Positions 50,070 through 58,284 of a stretch of DNA of 64,000 nt are shown here, piece after piece (position 1 is the stretch's first letter; each line of letters opens with the position of its first letter). The notes beneath the pieces were generated by a model. That model was not told the DNA's origin and did not search any database. It worked only from the letters and a program-made list of their open reading frames with translations. Position numbers and translations under genes: made by a program. The stretch is from CAXXOK01 sp964640955 (GTDB lineage Bacteria > Bacillota > Clostridia > Christensenellales > Aristaeellaceae), in contig CAZXJI010000002.1 in NCBI GenBank assembly GCA_964640955.1, forward strand, positions 124,001 through 188,000, in the 5' to 3' direction.

Positions 50070-51275
50070 TCAGTCCTCGTCCGCCCAGCTCAGCGGATAC
50101 TCCTCCACGGGGTTATCCAGCTTCTGGCCGTTTTTCTTAAGCACGCTCAGGACGCTGTCGATGTTTTCCTGCTTGGTGTAGGGCGTGGGGATCAGGTCGT
50201 TGTACTTCTGTACGGAGGAGATTCGCGACGGGATGATGATGAAGCCGTCGTTGGAACATTCCCCGTCCTTCACGCGCAGCTTGATCTGAAACACGAAGGT
50301 GCTCATGTCGTCGGGCTTGCTGTTGCCCGCGAAGCAGAAATTGCCCAGCGAATAGACGATGTACTTGCCGTTGTATTCCTCGATGGGGTTGATGCGGTGG
50401 CTGTGGTGCCCCACCACCAGGTCGGCGCCCGCGTCGATGGCGATCTTGCCCAGCTTTTGCTGGTTGTCGTTGGGCGCGTAATCCAGTTCCGCGCCCCAGT
50501 GGAAGCTGACGACGACCACCTCGCAGCCCTGCGCCTTGAGGGTTTTCACATCCGCCGGCACGTCGTTGAGGAGCCGCTCGTGCTCGCTTTTCAGGTCATA
50601 GTAGGCGAGCATGCCCATCTTCACCCCGTGCAGGGTAAACACCAGCGGCTCGCTTTCGCAGTAGTAGCTGACCCCGGCGGAAAGCAGGGTCTGCTTGGTT
50701 TCGGCCAGCCCTTCCTCGCCCATGTCCAGCACGTGGTTGTTCTCCAGCGACACGCACTCCACCCCGTTTGCGGGGAGGATGGCGGCGTAGGCGGGATCGG
50801 CGCGGAAGAGGTAGGAGTTTTCGAGCTTATCGGGGTTTCGGCCGGCGGTGGTCAGCGTGCCTTCGAAGTTCATCACCGTCCAGTCGTCGTTTTCCAGTAT
50901 GTCTTTGTAATTCTGAAAAATAAAGTTCGCGTCCCCGTCGTGCTTGGCCAGCTCCTTGTCGAACAGGGACTGGCCGTTGTACTGCACGTTTTCACCGATG
51001 GTAAAATCCCCGGTGAAGGTGAGCTTGAGGACGATGGAGCCGTCCGGCTCGTACACCGGCGCGGCGCGGTCGGCCAGCGCGGTCGCCGTGGAGTCCTCGA
51101 CAGCCGCGTCCTGCGAGCCGTCCTCCCCGGTCGAGCCGGTCTGGCCGTTGGTAATGTCGTTTCCGTCCGCGTCGAAAAGCGTGATGGAAACCTCCTGATC
51201 ATCCTCGGTCGCCAGCGCCGCAAGCGGCGAAAGCAGGCAGAAGATTAAAAATAGCGCGAGGGCCTTTCGTAACAT
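50070..51275 (-). CDS. CapA-type (PGA_cap) metallophosphatase-like exported protein
   Basis: A 401-residue exported protein: signal peptide MLRKALALFLIFCLLSPLAALA. The CapA domain shows TFTGDFTIG, VMNFEGTLT, ENNHVLDMGEEGL, FHWGAELD and VVGHHSHRINPIEEY, the Asp/Asn/His metal-binding blocks. Between the signal peptide and the domain is an acidic linker. CapA proteins are tied to poly-gamma-glutamate or other wall-polymer work, but most clostridial copies have no proven function. It is alone, without CapB or CapC genes. Confidence 0.85.
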   Translation of the reverse strand: MLRKALALFLIFCLLSPLAALATEDDQEVSITLFDADGNDITNGQTGSTGEDGSQDAAVEDSTATALADRAAPVYEPDGSIVLKLTFTGDFTIGENVQYNGQSLFDKELAKHDGDANFIFQNYKDILENDDWTVMNFEGTLTTAGRNPDKLENSYLFRADPAYAAILPANGVECVSLENNHVLDMGEEGLAETKQTLLSAGVSYYCESEPLVFTLHGVKMGMLAYYDLKSEHERLLNDVPADVKTLKAQGCEVVVVSFHWGAELDYAPNDNQQKLGKIAIDAGADLVVGHHSHRINPIEEYNGKYIVYSLGNFCFAGNSKPDDMSTFVFQIKLRVKDGECSNDGFIIIPSRISSVQKYNDLIPTPYTKQENIDSVLSVLKKNGQKLDNPVEEYPLSWADED

Positions 51276-51300
51276 TCGTTACCTCCTTGTGGTTCCGGGG

Positions 51301-51331
51301 AAAAACGGGGCGGGCGGGCGACGCCCGCCCC
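51301..51331 (-). terminator. Intrinsic terminator of the lrp-aminotransferase unit
   Basis: On the minus strand GGGGCGGGCG pairs with CGCCCGCCCC, followed by GTTTTT (complement of 51301-51306). Confidence 0.78.
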
Positions 51332-51342
51332 GGAGGGGTGGT

Positions 51343-52521
51343 TCACAGATCGCGAACGAAAGAAGCGATGCGCTCCAAAGCGATATCCAGCTGCTCCAGC
51401 GCCGTCGCGTAGCAGCAGCGGATATGCCCTTCGCCGCATTCGCCGAACGCCGTGCCGGGCACGCAGGCCACCGATTTTTCGCGCAGCAGCCGCTCGCAGA
51501 ACGCTTCGCTGCTCAGTCCCGTCTTTTGGATGCCGGGGAACACGTAGAACGCGCCCAGCGGCTCGAAGCAGTCGAGCCCCATTTCGCGGAAGGCGTTGAA
51601 CATCAGCCGGCGCCGGTGGTCGTAGCTCTGGCGCATGGTCACGATGTCGCTGAAGCCGTCCTCCAGCCCCTGGCGCATCGCTTCCTCGGCGGCCACCTGC
51701 CCCTGCGTGGGCGCGCACATGATGGTGTACTGGTGGATTTTCACCATCACGTCCATCAGCTCCGCCGGCGCGCACACGTAGCCCACGCGCCAGCCGGTCA
51801 TGGCGAATGCCTTGCTGAAGCCGTTGATGTACACGGTGCGTTCCCGCATCTCCGGCAGCGCCGCGATGCTCACGTGCTCTTCGGGGCCGTAGGAAAGCTC
51901 GGAGTAGATTTCGTCGCTGATCACGATCAGGTCGTGCCGAAGGATAACGTCTCGAAGCTTCTGCAGGGCTTCCCGGCCGATGATCGCGCCGGTGGGGTTG
52001 TTGGGGTAGGGCAGCAGCACGGCCTTGGTTTTGGGGGTGATGGCCGCCTCCAGGTCGGCGGCGGTCAGCACGAAGTTGCGGCTCGCGTCGGTGCGGATGG
52101 GCACGGCCACGCCCCCGCCGAAGATCACGGCCGGGCGGTAGCTGACGTAGCTGGGCTCGGGCACCAGCACCTCGTCGCCGGGGGTGAGCAGCGCGCGCAT
52201 CGCCAGGTCGATGGCCTCGCTGGCACCGATAGTGACGAGAATCTCCCTTTCCGGGTCGTAGGTCAGCCCGTAGCGCACGTCCAGGTAGCGGCCGATCTGC
52301 CTGCGAAGCGAGATGCGGCCCCAGTTGCTGGTGTACTGCGTTTCCCCGTCCAGAAGGCTGTCGATGGCGGCGTTGCGGATGTGGTAAGGGGTCACGAAGT
52401 CCGGCTCGCCCACGCCCAGCGAGATGGCGCCGGGCATGGTTTGCACGATGTCGAAGAATTTACGGATGCCGCTTTTGGGAACCGCGGCGACGCCGGGGTT
52501 CCAGTACTGGCTGTAATCCAT
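51343..52521 (-). CDS. Class I/II pyridoxal-phosphate aminotransferase (AlaT/PatA-like)
   Basis: A 392-residue aminotransferase: GVGEPDFVTP, TIGASEAIDLA, PYPNNPTGA, SDEIYSELSY, NGFSKAFAMTGWRVGY with the PLP lysine, and PGTAFG / IRCCYAT at the end. The start overlaps the Lrp-type gene stop (TGATG). An Lrp regulator coupled to an aminotransferase matches the Bacillus alaR-alaT arrangement, which handles alanine; other amino acids are possible. Confidence 0.88.
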   Translation of the reverse strand: MDYSQYWNPGVAAVPKSGIRKFFDIVQTMPGAISLGVGEPDFVTPYHIRNAAIDSLLDGETQYTSNWGRISLRRQIGRYLDVRYGLTYDPEREILVTIGASEAIDLAMRALLTPGDEVLVPEPSYVSYRPAVIFGGGVAVPIRTDASRNFVLTAADLEAAITPKTKAVLLPYPNNPTGAIIGREALQKLRDVILRHDLIVISDEIYSELSYGPEEHVSIAALPEMRERTVYINGFSKAFAMTGWRVGYVCAPAELMDVMVKIHQYTIMCAPTQGQVAAEEAMRQGLEDGFSDIVTMRQSYDHRRRLMFNAFREMGLDCFEPLGAFYVFPGIQKTGLSSEAFCERLLREKSVACVPGTAFGECGEGHIRCCYATALEQLDIALERIASFVRDL

Positions 52522-53012
52522 CAGGGGTTCACCGCCAGTCGCTTGTCCTGGGAATCCCCCTCGAAGATGACGCCGTCGCTCTTGTAGCGCTTGAGCACGA
52601 AGTGGGTCGCCGTGCCGGTGACGCTTTCCAGCACGCTCAGCTTGGTGCTGACGAAGTAACCCAGCTCCTTGAGAGTGTGGGCCTCCACCAGCAACAGCAG
52701 GTCGTAGGCGCCGCTCATGAGGTAGACGGTCTTGACCTCGTCGAAGCGGTAGATGCGCTTGGCGATGGCGTCGAAGCCCTCGTCCCGCTGGGGGGTGACG
52801 CGCACCTCGATCATCGCTTCCACGCGGTCCTTATCGGTTTTGTCCCAATTGATGACGGGCGAGTACCGCAGGATGATCCCGCGTTTTTCCATATCGTCGA
52901 TCATCGCGCCGACCTCTTCGGGCGACCGTCCCATCATCACGGCGATTTTCTCAAGGGGCAGGCGGCAATCCTGCTGGAGCAGCTGTAAAAGCTCGATCTG
53001 CGTGTTTTGCAT
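52521..53012 (-). CDS. Lrp/AsnC-family regulator (AlaR-like)
   Basis: A 163-residue regulator with an N-terminal HTH (LLQLLQQDCRLPLEKIAVMMG...VGAMIDDMEKRGII) and a C-terminal RAM ligand domain (IEVRVTPQRDEGFDAIAKRI, VYLMSGAYDLLLLVEA). AAAAGGAG before the ATG. Coupled to the aminotransferase gene, so it most likely controls that operon in response to an amino acid. Confidence 0.88.
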   Translation of the reverse strand: MQNTQIELLQLLQQDCRLPLEKIAVMMGRSPEEVGAMIDDMEKRGIILRYSPVINWDKTDKDRVEAMIEVRVTPQRDEGFDAIAKRIYRFDEVKTVYLMSGAYDLLLLVEAHTLKELGYFVSTKLSVLESVTGTATHFVLKRYKSDGVIFEGDSQDKRLAVNP

Positions 53013-53060
53013 TGTATACGCTCCTTTTCCCCGCGCCGGGCGGGGTTTATCTTCATTGGC

Positions 53061-54731
53061 TTAAAACAAACCGACGATGTTCCCGCTTTCGTCCACGTCG
53101 ATATCCACCGCCGCCGGCCTTTTGGGCAGGCCCGGCATGGCGATGATGTCGCCCGTGAAGGCAACCACGAAGCCCGCGCCGGCGCTCAGGCGAATGGAAC
53201 GCACCGTGAGAGTGAAGCCTTCGGGCGCGCCGTAGGCGGCCGGGTCGTCGCTCACGCTGTACTGGGTCTTGGCCATGCACACGGGGCATTTGCCGTAGCC
53301 GTCCTTCTCCAGCTGGGCCAGCGCCTTTTCGGCCTCGGCGGTGAAGTTCACCGCTCCGGCGTGGTAAACGCGCGTGGCGACCGCGGCGATCTTGTCGCGC
53401 AGGGGAAGATCGTCCTCGTAGGTGAAATGGGCTTCGGGGGTGGGGTTTGCATCGGCGGCCCGGCAGACAGCATCCGCCAAAGCGATCGCCCCCCTTCCGC
53501 CTTGCGCCCAGCCTTCGCACAACTCACAGGGAACGTCCATACGGGCCAGTTCCGCCCGTACGTAAGCCAGTTCCCCTTCCCCGTCGGTCGTGAAGCGGTT
53601 GAGCGCCACCACCACGGGGAGCCGCCAAAGGTTGCGGATGTTGGAAACGTGGCGCGTTAGGTTCGCCATGCCCGCTTCCAGCGCCGCCTGATCGGGGCGG
53701 GACAAATCGGCCTTCGCCGCGCCGCCGTGGTGCTTGAGCGCGCGAAGCGTCGCTACCAGCACGACGGCATTGGGCCACAGGCCGTTCATCCGGCACTTGA
53801 TATCCAAAAACTTTTCCGCGCCCAGGTCCGCGCCGAAACCCGCCTCGGTCACCACATAATCCGCCATTCTCAGGGCGAGCGTGGTGGCGGCAACGCTGTT
53901 GCAGCCGTGCGCGATATTGGCAAACGGGCCGCCGTGCATCAGGCAGGGCGTACCGTCGAGGGTCTGAACCAGGTTGGGGTCGAACGCGTCGCGCAACAGC
54001 GCCGTCATCGCGCCCGCCGCGCCGATCTGCGCCGCGGTCACGGGCTCGCCCGCATAGGTGTAGCCCACCACGATGGCGCCCAGCCGCGCCTTGAGGTCGG
54101 TCAGGCTGCCCGCCAGGCAGAAGGCGGCCATGACCTCGCTGGCGGCGGTGATGTCGAAGCCGTCCTCGCGGGGCGTGCCGTTCTTCTTGCCGCCCAGCCC
54201 CTGCACAATCTGGCGGAGCTGACGGTCGTTGACGTCCAGGCAGTGCCGGAAGCAGATGCGCCGCGGGTCGATCATCAGCGCGTTGCCCTGCTGCACGTGG
54301 TTGTCCACCATGGCGCACAGGAGGTTGTTGGCGGCGGTCACGGCGTGCAGGTCGCCGGTAAAATGCAGGTTGATGTTTTCCATCGGCACGACCTGCGCGT
54401 ATCCCCCACCGGTCGCCCCGCCCTTCATGCCGAAAACGGGCCCCAGGGAGGGCTCCCGAAGCGCCAGCATCGCCTTTCGGCCGCCGACGGTCATGCCGTC
54501 GGCCAGCGCCACGGAAACGGTCGTCTTGCCCTCGCCCGCGGGGGTGGGGTTCAGGGCCGTCACCAGAATCAGGCGCGCCTTCAGGGGCCGGTCCGCATAG
54601 GCGCGGGCGTCGACCTTGGCGATATACCGGCCGTAGGGCGCAAGCGTCTCCGGCGCAAAGCCGGCTTTTTGCGCAATGCTTTCGATAGGTTGCAGCTTCG
54701 CCGCGCGGGCGATGTCCAGATCCGTCGCCAT
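53061..54731 (-). CDS. fhs: Formate-tetrahydrofolate ligase
   Basis: A 556-residue enzyme matching the family over its length: P-loop TPAGEGKTT (63-71), SLGPVFGMKGGATGGGYAQVVPM, LHFTGDLHA, DAVCRAADAN and the C-terminal GDIIAMPGLPKRPAA. ATG at 54731 follows GGGAGGA. It joins formate to tetrahydrofolate with ATP, in one-carbon supply or the methyl branch of the Wood-Ljungdahl pathway; the other genes of that branch are not here. It has its own promoter and stands 48 nt ahead of the lrp gene. Confidence 0.92.
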   Translation of the reverse strand: MATDLDIARAAKLQPIESIAQKAGFAPETLAPYGRYIAKVDARAYADRPLKARLILVTALNPTPAGEGKTTVSVALADGMTVGGRKAMLALREPSLGPVFGMKGGATGGGYAQVVPMENINLHFTGDLHAVTAANNLLCAMVDNHVQQGNALMIDPRRICFRHCLDVNDRQLRQIVQGLGGKKNGTPREDGFDITAASEVMAAFCLAGSLTDLKARLGAIVVGYTYAGEPVTAAQIGAAGAMTALLRDAFDPNLVQTLDGTPCLMHGGPFANIAHGCNSVAATTLALRMADYVVTEAGFGADLGAEKFLDIKCRMNGLWPNAVVLVATLRALKHHGGAAKADLSRPDQAALEAGMANLTRHVSNIRNLWRLPVVVALNRFTTDGEGELAYVRAELARMDVPCELCEGWAQGGRGAIALADAVCRAADANPTPEAHFTYEDDLPLRDKIAAVATRVYHAGAVNFTAEAEKALAQLEKDGYGKCPVCMAKTQYSVSDDPAAYGAPEGFTLTVRSIRLSAGAGFVVAFTGDIIAMPGLPKRPAAVDIDVDESGNIVGLF

Positions 54732-54772
54732 CCCTGTTCCTCCCTGCGTGCGCTCAAAATGCGCGTGCACAC

Positions 54773-54801
54773 AGTATAGCGCATCGCGCGCCATCTTTCA
54801 A
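54773..54801 (-). promoter_or_regulatory. Promoter of fhs
   Basis: Minus-strand TTGAAA (54796-54801), 17-bp spacer, TATACT (54773-54778), about 42 nt before the ATG. Confidence 0.7.
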
Positions 54802-54806
54802 GCGCG

Positions 54807-54840
54807 AAGCCCGCCCGCAAACGGGAGCGGGGCGGGCTTT
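54807..54840. other. GC-rich hairpin upstream of the fhs promoter
   Basis: AAGCCCGCCC pairs with GGGGCGGGCTT, followed on the plus strand by TTTTG. It lies between the lacI-type gene end and the fhs promoter, and could back up termination. Confidence 0.5.
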
Positions 54841-54933
54841 TGCGCGCTTTGCGCGGCGCGTTGGCAAAGTTCAGGTAAAAGTTTTTGAAAATGCTTCCTT
54901 TCCGCGTTTCCGGGCGGAAGCGGATACGAAAGA

Positions 54934-54964
54934 GGCGGGCCCGCGCCGGTTGTGCGGACCCGTC
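54934..54964. terminator. Terminator after the LacI-family gene
   Basis: GGCGGGCCCGC pairs with GCGGACCCGTC (one mismatch and one wobble). A TTTTTTT run follows on the plus strand and a shorter CTCTTT follows on the minus strand; the gene reads on the minus strand. Confidence 0.6.
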
Positions 54965-54978
54965 TTTTTTTCGTTCGC

Positions 54979-56064
54979 TCAGATTCCCGGTTCCCCCGCG
55001 GGGCCGCCGGAGCGCGGGACGAACTTCCCGTTGAAGTCGCCGCAGCTTTCGCGAAAAACGAAGTCGAAGGGGTGAATGACGGTGGTCGGCTGTTCGCCGG
55101 GTTTTTCGATCATCTTCATCATCATCGTGAGGCAGTCGCGGCTCATCTCCTCGATGGGCATGTGGATGCTGGTCAGCGAAGGCACGATGAACGCGTCCTG
55201 CGGATTGTCGCCGTAGCTGAGCAGCTCCACGTCGTCCGGCACGCGGACGCCCTGCTTGCACAGGTAACGCAGCGCGCCCACCGCCTGCACGCTTTCCTGA
55301 AAGAAAACCGCGGTCGTCAGGTGCTTGGGGTCGGCTTCCATCAACATTCTCATGGCCTCGGCGCCGCCCTCGTAGGTCTGGCTGACCATGGCGACCTGCG
55401 TCCGCGGCAGCGACAGCCCCAGTTCCATCGCCGCCGTGGCGAACCCCGACAGCCGAAGCTGCGCGGAACGGGACGGAATCTGGAACGCGACAATCCCCAC
55501 GTGCCGGTGTCCCCGGGCGTGGAAGAGGGCCGCCGCCCGGGCGCCGATCTCGAAATCATCGATGCATACGGAGCCGCAGTTGTTGAGGATGCGGTTGAAC
55601 AGCACCAGGGGAATCTGAAAATCGTGCTCGCTCAAAAACGCCACGTCGGTTTCGGAAAGCCCCATGAGAATGGCGCCGCTGTACAGGTTGCGGGAAAAGG
55701 CGTCGGCGTTCTGGTAGAGCTTGTCGCGGTGGTAGGGCTGCAGGGTGATCTCCACCTGCTGCTTCTGGTAGGCGTCCACGTACTGCAGCCCCGCGAAGAA
55801 GCGGCCGATCAGGATGGGGTTGGAGTCCGTCGGCCAGAACACCACCACGATGGGCTTGCCGGCCTTGCCGGAGGACTGGCGCAGGCGCTTGGCGTACATG
55901 TTGGGAACGTAGTTCATCTCCTGCGCCGTGGCCAGCACGCGCTGCTGCGTCTTTTTCGAAACGCGCATTTCCGTACCGCGGCCGTTGAGCACGATGGACA
56001 CCGTGCCCACGGACAGCCCCAGTTTTTCCGCGATGGCCTGTATGCTGGTATGCGCCTTGGCCAT
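54979..56064 (-). CDS. LacI-family transcriptional regulator
   Basis: A 361-residue regulator: N-terminal HTH (SIQAIAEKLGLSVGTVSIVLNGRG, about 5-28), hinge helix AKRLRQSS region, and a periplasmic-binding-protein-like ligand domain ending with a typical VIHPFDFVFRESC. ATG with AAGGAGG upstream. It lies 97 nt after the CocE-type gene on the same strand with no promoter I can see between, so it is probably read from the CocE promoter and controls it. A shared 16-bp operator-like sequence at both divergent promoters supports this. Confidence 0.87.
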   Translation of the reverse strand: MAKAHTSIQAIAEKLGLSVGTVSIVLNGRGTEMRVSKKTQQRVLATAQEMNYVPNMYAKRLRQSSGKAGKPIVVVFWPTDSNPILIGRFFAGLQYVDAYQKQQVEITLQPYHRDKLYQNADAFSRNLYSGAILMGLSETDVAFLSEHDFQIPLVLFNRILNNCGSVCIDDFEIGARAAALFHARGHRHVGIVAFQIPSRSAQLRLSGFATAAMELGLSLPRTQVAMVSQTYEGGAEAMRMLMEADPKHLTTAVFFQESVQAVGALRYLCKQGVRVPDDVELLSYGDNPQDAFIVPSLTSIHMPIEEMSRDCLTMMMKMIEKPGEQPTTVIHPFDFVFRESCGDFNGKFVPRSGGPAGEPGI

Positions 56065-56161
56065 GGTACGGCCTCCTTACGGTGTCGATTGACGATCGTA
56101 CGTTGCGTTTGTTATGCCTTTTCGGCCGAACGCGTGCGTTTTCCTGCGTTGCCGGCGATGT

Positions 56162-57859
56162 TTATTCCGCGATGACGGGCAAAAGCAGGCGGGTGGGGTG
56201 TTCGGCATCGTGGTAGATCGTCTGGTGCGCCACGACGGTCGTGTCTCCCCAGCCGGTGCGCGCACCGGTGTTCAGGTTGCGGTCGTGGGCGGGGAAGCTG
56301 CTGGAGGTGACCGTCAGCTTCAGCCGGTGCCCGGCCTTGAAGACGTTGCTGATGCTGCCCAGGTCGATATCAAACTTGTACGCCTTGCCGGGCGTGAGCA
56401 GCGTGGGCGTCCAGCCGTCGCGGAAGCGCCCGCGCACGATGCCCTCCACCAGCGGGAACGCCCGGCCGGATCCGTCCACGTCGCACAGGCGGGCGAAGAA
56501 GTCGGTGTCCCTGGCGTCGGTTTCGGCGAACAGGCGCAGGCTTACGCAGCCGGTCACGTCTAGGTCGGCGTCCAGCGGCGCGGAGGTGTACGAAAGCACG
56601 TCGCCGCGCTCGTCCAGGTAGCTCGGGTCGGCGAACAGCGTGCGCCCCTGCGCGTCCCTAAGGTCGGACGGCACGGGGTTCTCCGGGTCGTAGGCGTACC
56701 GGTCGGGCGCCTCGTCCCCCGCGGGCGTCTGCGACAGGGTGCCGCGCTTGCCGTCCGCGCCGCCGTGCAGGTACCACGGGGTCGCCACGGCGCGCGCGGG
56801 CGGCCATTCGGTCTCGTCGCGCCATACGTTGGCGCCCAGCACGAAAACGGTAATCGGCGCCTCGGGCACGCCGCCATCGCGGCCCTTGAGCCAGTGGTCG
56901 AACCATTTCTTCATCAAATCGCGGATGCCCCGGCCCTCGCCGCTGTTCTCCGCGCCGAAGTCGATGCCGTCCAGGTTGGAGGACAGCCCGCCGCCGTGCA
57001 CCCAGGGCCCGATGATCAGCCGGCTCTGCGTGCGCGCCTTCCCGGTGCCGTGGGCCGCGACCTCCCTGTAATTGTCGAAGGTGCCGTCCTTGGCCAGATC
57101 GAACCAGCCGGACAGGAACAGCATGGGCATGTCGATGCCCTTAAGCCGGATGGGCCGGTGCGCCTTCTTCCAGTATTCGGGATCTTCCACGCCGTCCACC
57201 AGGTCTACGTAATCCAAAAGCACCGGCACGCCGTCGATGCGCGCGGCCGGATTTTCGCGCGAGGGAAGGTAGCGCACCACCTCGTCCCAGCGGCTGTTGT
57301 AATCATTGATCTGCGCCCGGATGCGCTCCTTCTCCTGCGCGGATACGTCCATGCGGTCCAGCGAATCCAGCACGCGGGCGTACAGCCAGCGCAGGTGGTA
57401 GTGCATCAGCGTGTGCGAGCGGGTGATGCTCAGCGGCTGGATGGCCGAATTCTGGAAGGGGCAGACGGTATCCAGGTGCGGCGGGTTGTTTTCCGCCGCC
57501 GCCAGCTGATCGAAGCCGAAGTAGGACAGGCCGAACATGCCCACGTGCCCGTCGCACCAGGGCTGCGCGGCGATCCATTCGATGCTGTCGTAGCCGTCGT
57601 CCACTTCGTTTCCGCCGTTGGAGAGCAGGACGCCCTCCGAAAGCCCCGTGCCCCGGGCGTCCTGAAACGCGACGTTGTAGCCCGCGTCGGCCAGCTCCTC
57701 ATAATTGGCGTAGAGCCACTCGATGCCGATCCTTTCCTTTACGTAGGGGGTGCGCAGCAGGATCGTGGGGCAGGGCTCGTCCCCTTCGGGACGATAAACG
57801 TTCATGGACAGCTTTACGCCGTCCCGCATAGGAACCTTCATATCCTTCAATAGTCTCAT
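56162..57859 (-). CDS. CocE/NonD-family serine hydrolase (X-Pro dipeptidase-like)
   Basis: A 565-residue cytoplasmic protein. N-terminal hydrolase domain: MRDGVKLSMNVYRP, PYVKERIG, DARGTGLSEG, the nucleophile elbow GLSYFG, GWFDLAKDGTFDN (Asp) and GPWVHG (His), giving the Ser-Asp-His triad of cocaine esterase. The C-terminal half is a jelly-roll domain (DVTGCVSLRLFAETDARDTDFFARL). The ATG at 57859 follows GGCGGAGA; the upstream extension has no site. Probably an ester or amide hydrolase acting on an imported compound; regulated together with the divergent importer. Confidence 0.87.
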   Translation of the reverse strand: MRLLKDMKVPMRDGVKLSMNVYRPEGDEPCPTILLRTPYVKERIGIEWLYANYEELADAGYNVAFQDARGTGLSEGVLLSNGGNEVDDGYDSIEWIAAQPWCDGHVGMFGLSYFGFDQLAAAENNPPHLDTVCPFQNSAIQPLSITRSHTLMHYHLRWLYARVLDSLDRMDVSAQEKERIRAQINDYNSRWDEVVRYLPSRENPAARIDGVPVLLDYVDLVDGVEDPEYWKKAHRPIRLKGIDMPMLFLSGWFDLAKDGTFDNYREVAAHGTGKARTQSRLIIGPWVHGGGLSSNLDGIDFGAENSGEGRGIRDLMKKWFDHWLKGRDGGVPEAPITVFVLGANVWRDETEWPPARAVATPWYLHGGADGKRGTLSQTPAGDEAPDRYAYDPENPVPSDLRDAQGRTLFADPSYLDERGDVLSYTSAPLDADLDVTGCVSLRLFAETDARDTDFFARLCDVDGSGRAFPLVEGIVRGRFRDGWTPTLLTPGKAYKFDIDLGSISNVFKAGHRLKLTVTSSSFPAHDRNLNTGARTGWGDTTVVAHQTIYHDAEHPTRLLLPVIAE

Positions 57860-57921
57860 GGGGTCTCCGCCTTTCTGTACGGTAAAGCATGGGTCGCGGC
57901 CGTTTATTCGGTTCAAAATAA

Positions 57922-57937
57922 GCAAAAACGATTTAGC
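57922..57937 (-). promoter_or_regulatory. Candidate LacI-family operator at the CocE promoter
   Basis: On the minus strand GCTAAATCGTTTTTGC, with a central CG as in LacI-family operators. It lies at about +4 to +20. Its counterpart at 58108-58123 matches at 13 of 16 positions (consensus GCTAAAWCGTWWTTGC). Confidence 0.6.
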
Positions 57938-57947
57938 CTCAGCGATT

Positions 57948-57977
57948 ATTATAACACATAAGGTTTTGAGCCGTCAA
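57948..57977 (-). promoter_or_regulatory. Promoter of the CocE-type hydrolase and lacI-type genes
   Basis: Minus-strand TTGACG (57972-57977), 18-bp spacer, TATAAT (57948-57953). Confidence 0.75.
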
Positions 57978-58049
57978 CCGCCAATCAGCCTTCCCGCGCC
58001 TTTTTAGCGAAAGTTTTCGATTGTCGGCCCGGAAATGCGGCATTCGCTC

Positions 58050-58078
58050 TTGACAAACCAATGTGTACATCCTATAAT
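58050..58078 (+). promoter_or_regulatory. Consensus promoter of the divergent importer
   Basis: TTGACA (58050-58055), 17-bp spacer, TATAAT (58073-58078): a perfect sigma-A match, expected to be strong unless repressed. Confidence 0.85.
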
Positions 58079-58098
58079 CTACAAACAGATGGGTTTAC

Positions 58099-58124
58099 TG
58101 CAATTAAGCTAAAACGTAATTGCA
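58099..58124 (+). promoter_or_regulatory. Operator-like palindrome in the importer leader
   Basis: TGCAATTA and TAATTGCA form an 8-bp inverted repeat 10 nt apart. Inside lies GCTAAAACGTAATTGC (58108-58123), the partner of the site at the CocE promoter. Sits about 15-40 nt after the start site. Confidence 0.62.
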
Positions 58125-58284
58125 TCGTGTCCGTCCATCAAACACGGTGCCCAAAGAGCCTCAACCCACACCAAACAAAAAAGGAGGGAGACGACCGCAC
58201 GAAAGGCAGTCCGGAATCCGACCCCCACAGCCGCGGACGCAACGGCATCATCAGCCCGGAATCGAAAGGAGTGGCAACCGTATC

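Larger units (their letters stand above)
57860..58284. other. Divergent control region (425 bp, no gene)
   Basis: Contains two promoters and two copies of an operator-like sequence, described separately. The rest, 58125-58260, is a leader with several short poly-C/A stretches and no ORF that begins with a good ribosome site. Confidence 0.7.

Noticed and set aside
58120..58284. N-terminal extension of the binding protein at 58285
   Set aside because: The frame is open upstream, but a proper signal peptide begins at 58285 and no ribosome site fits the longer start.
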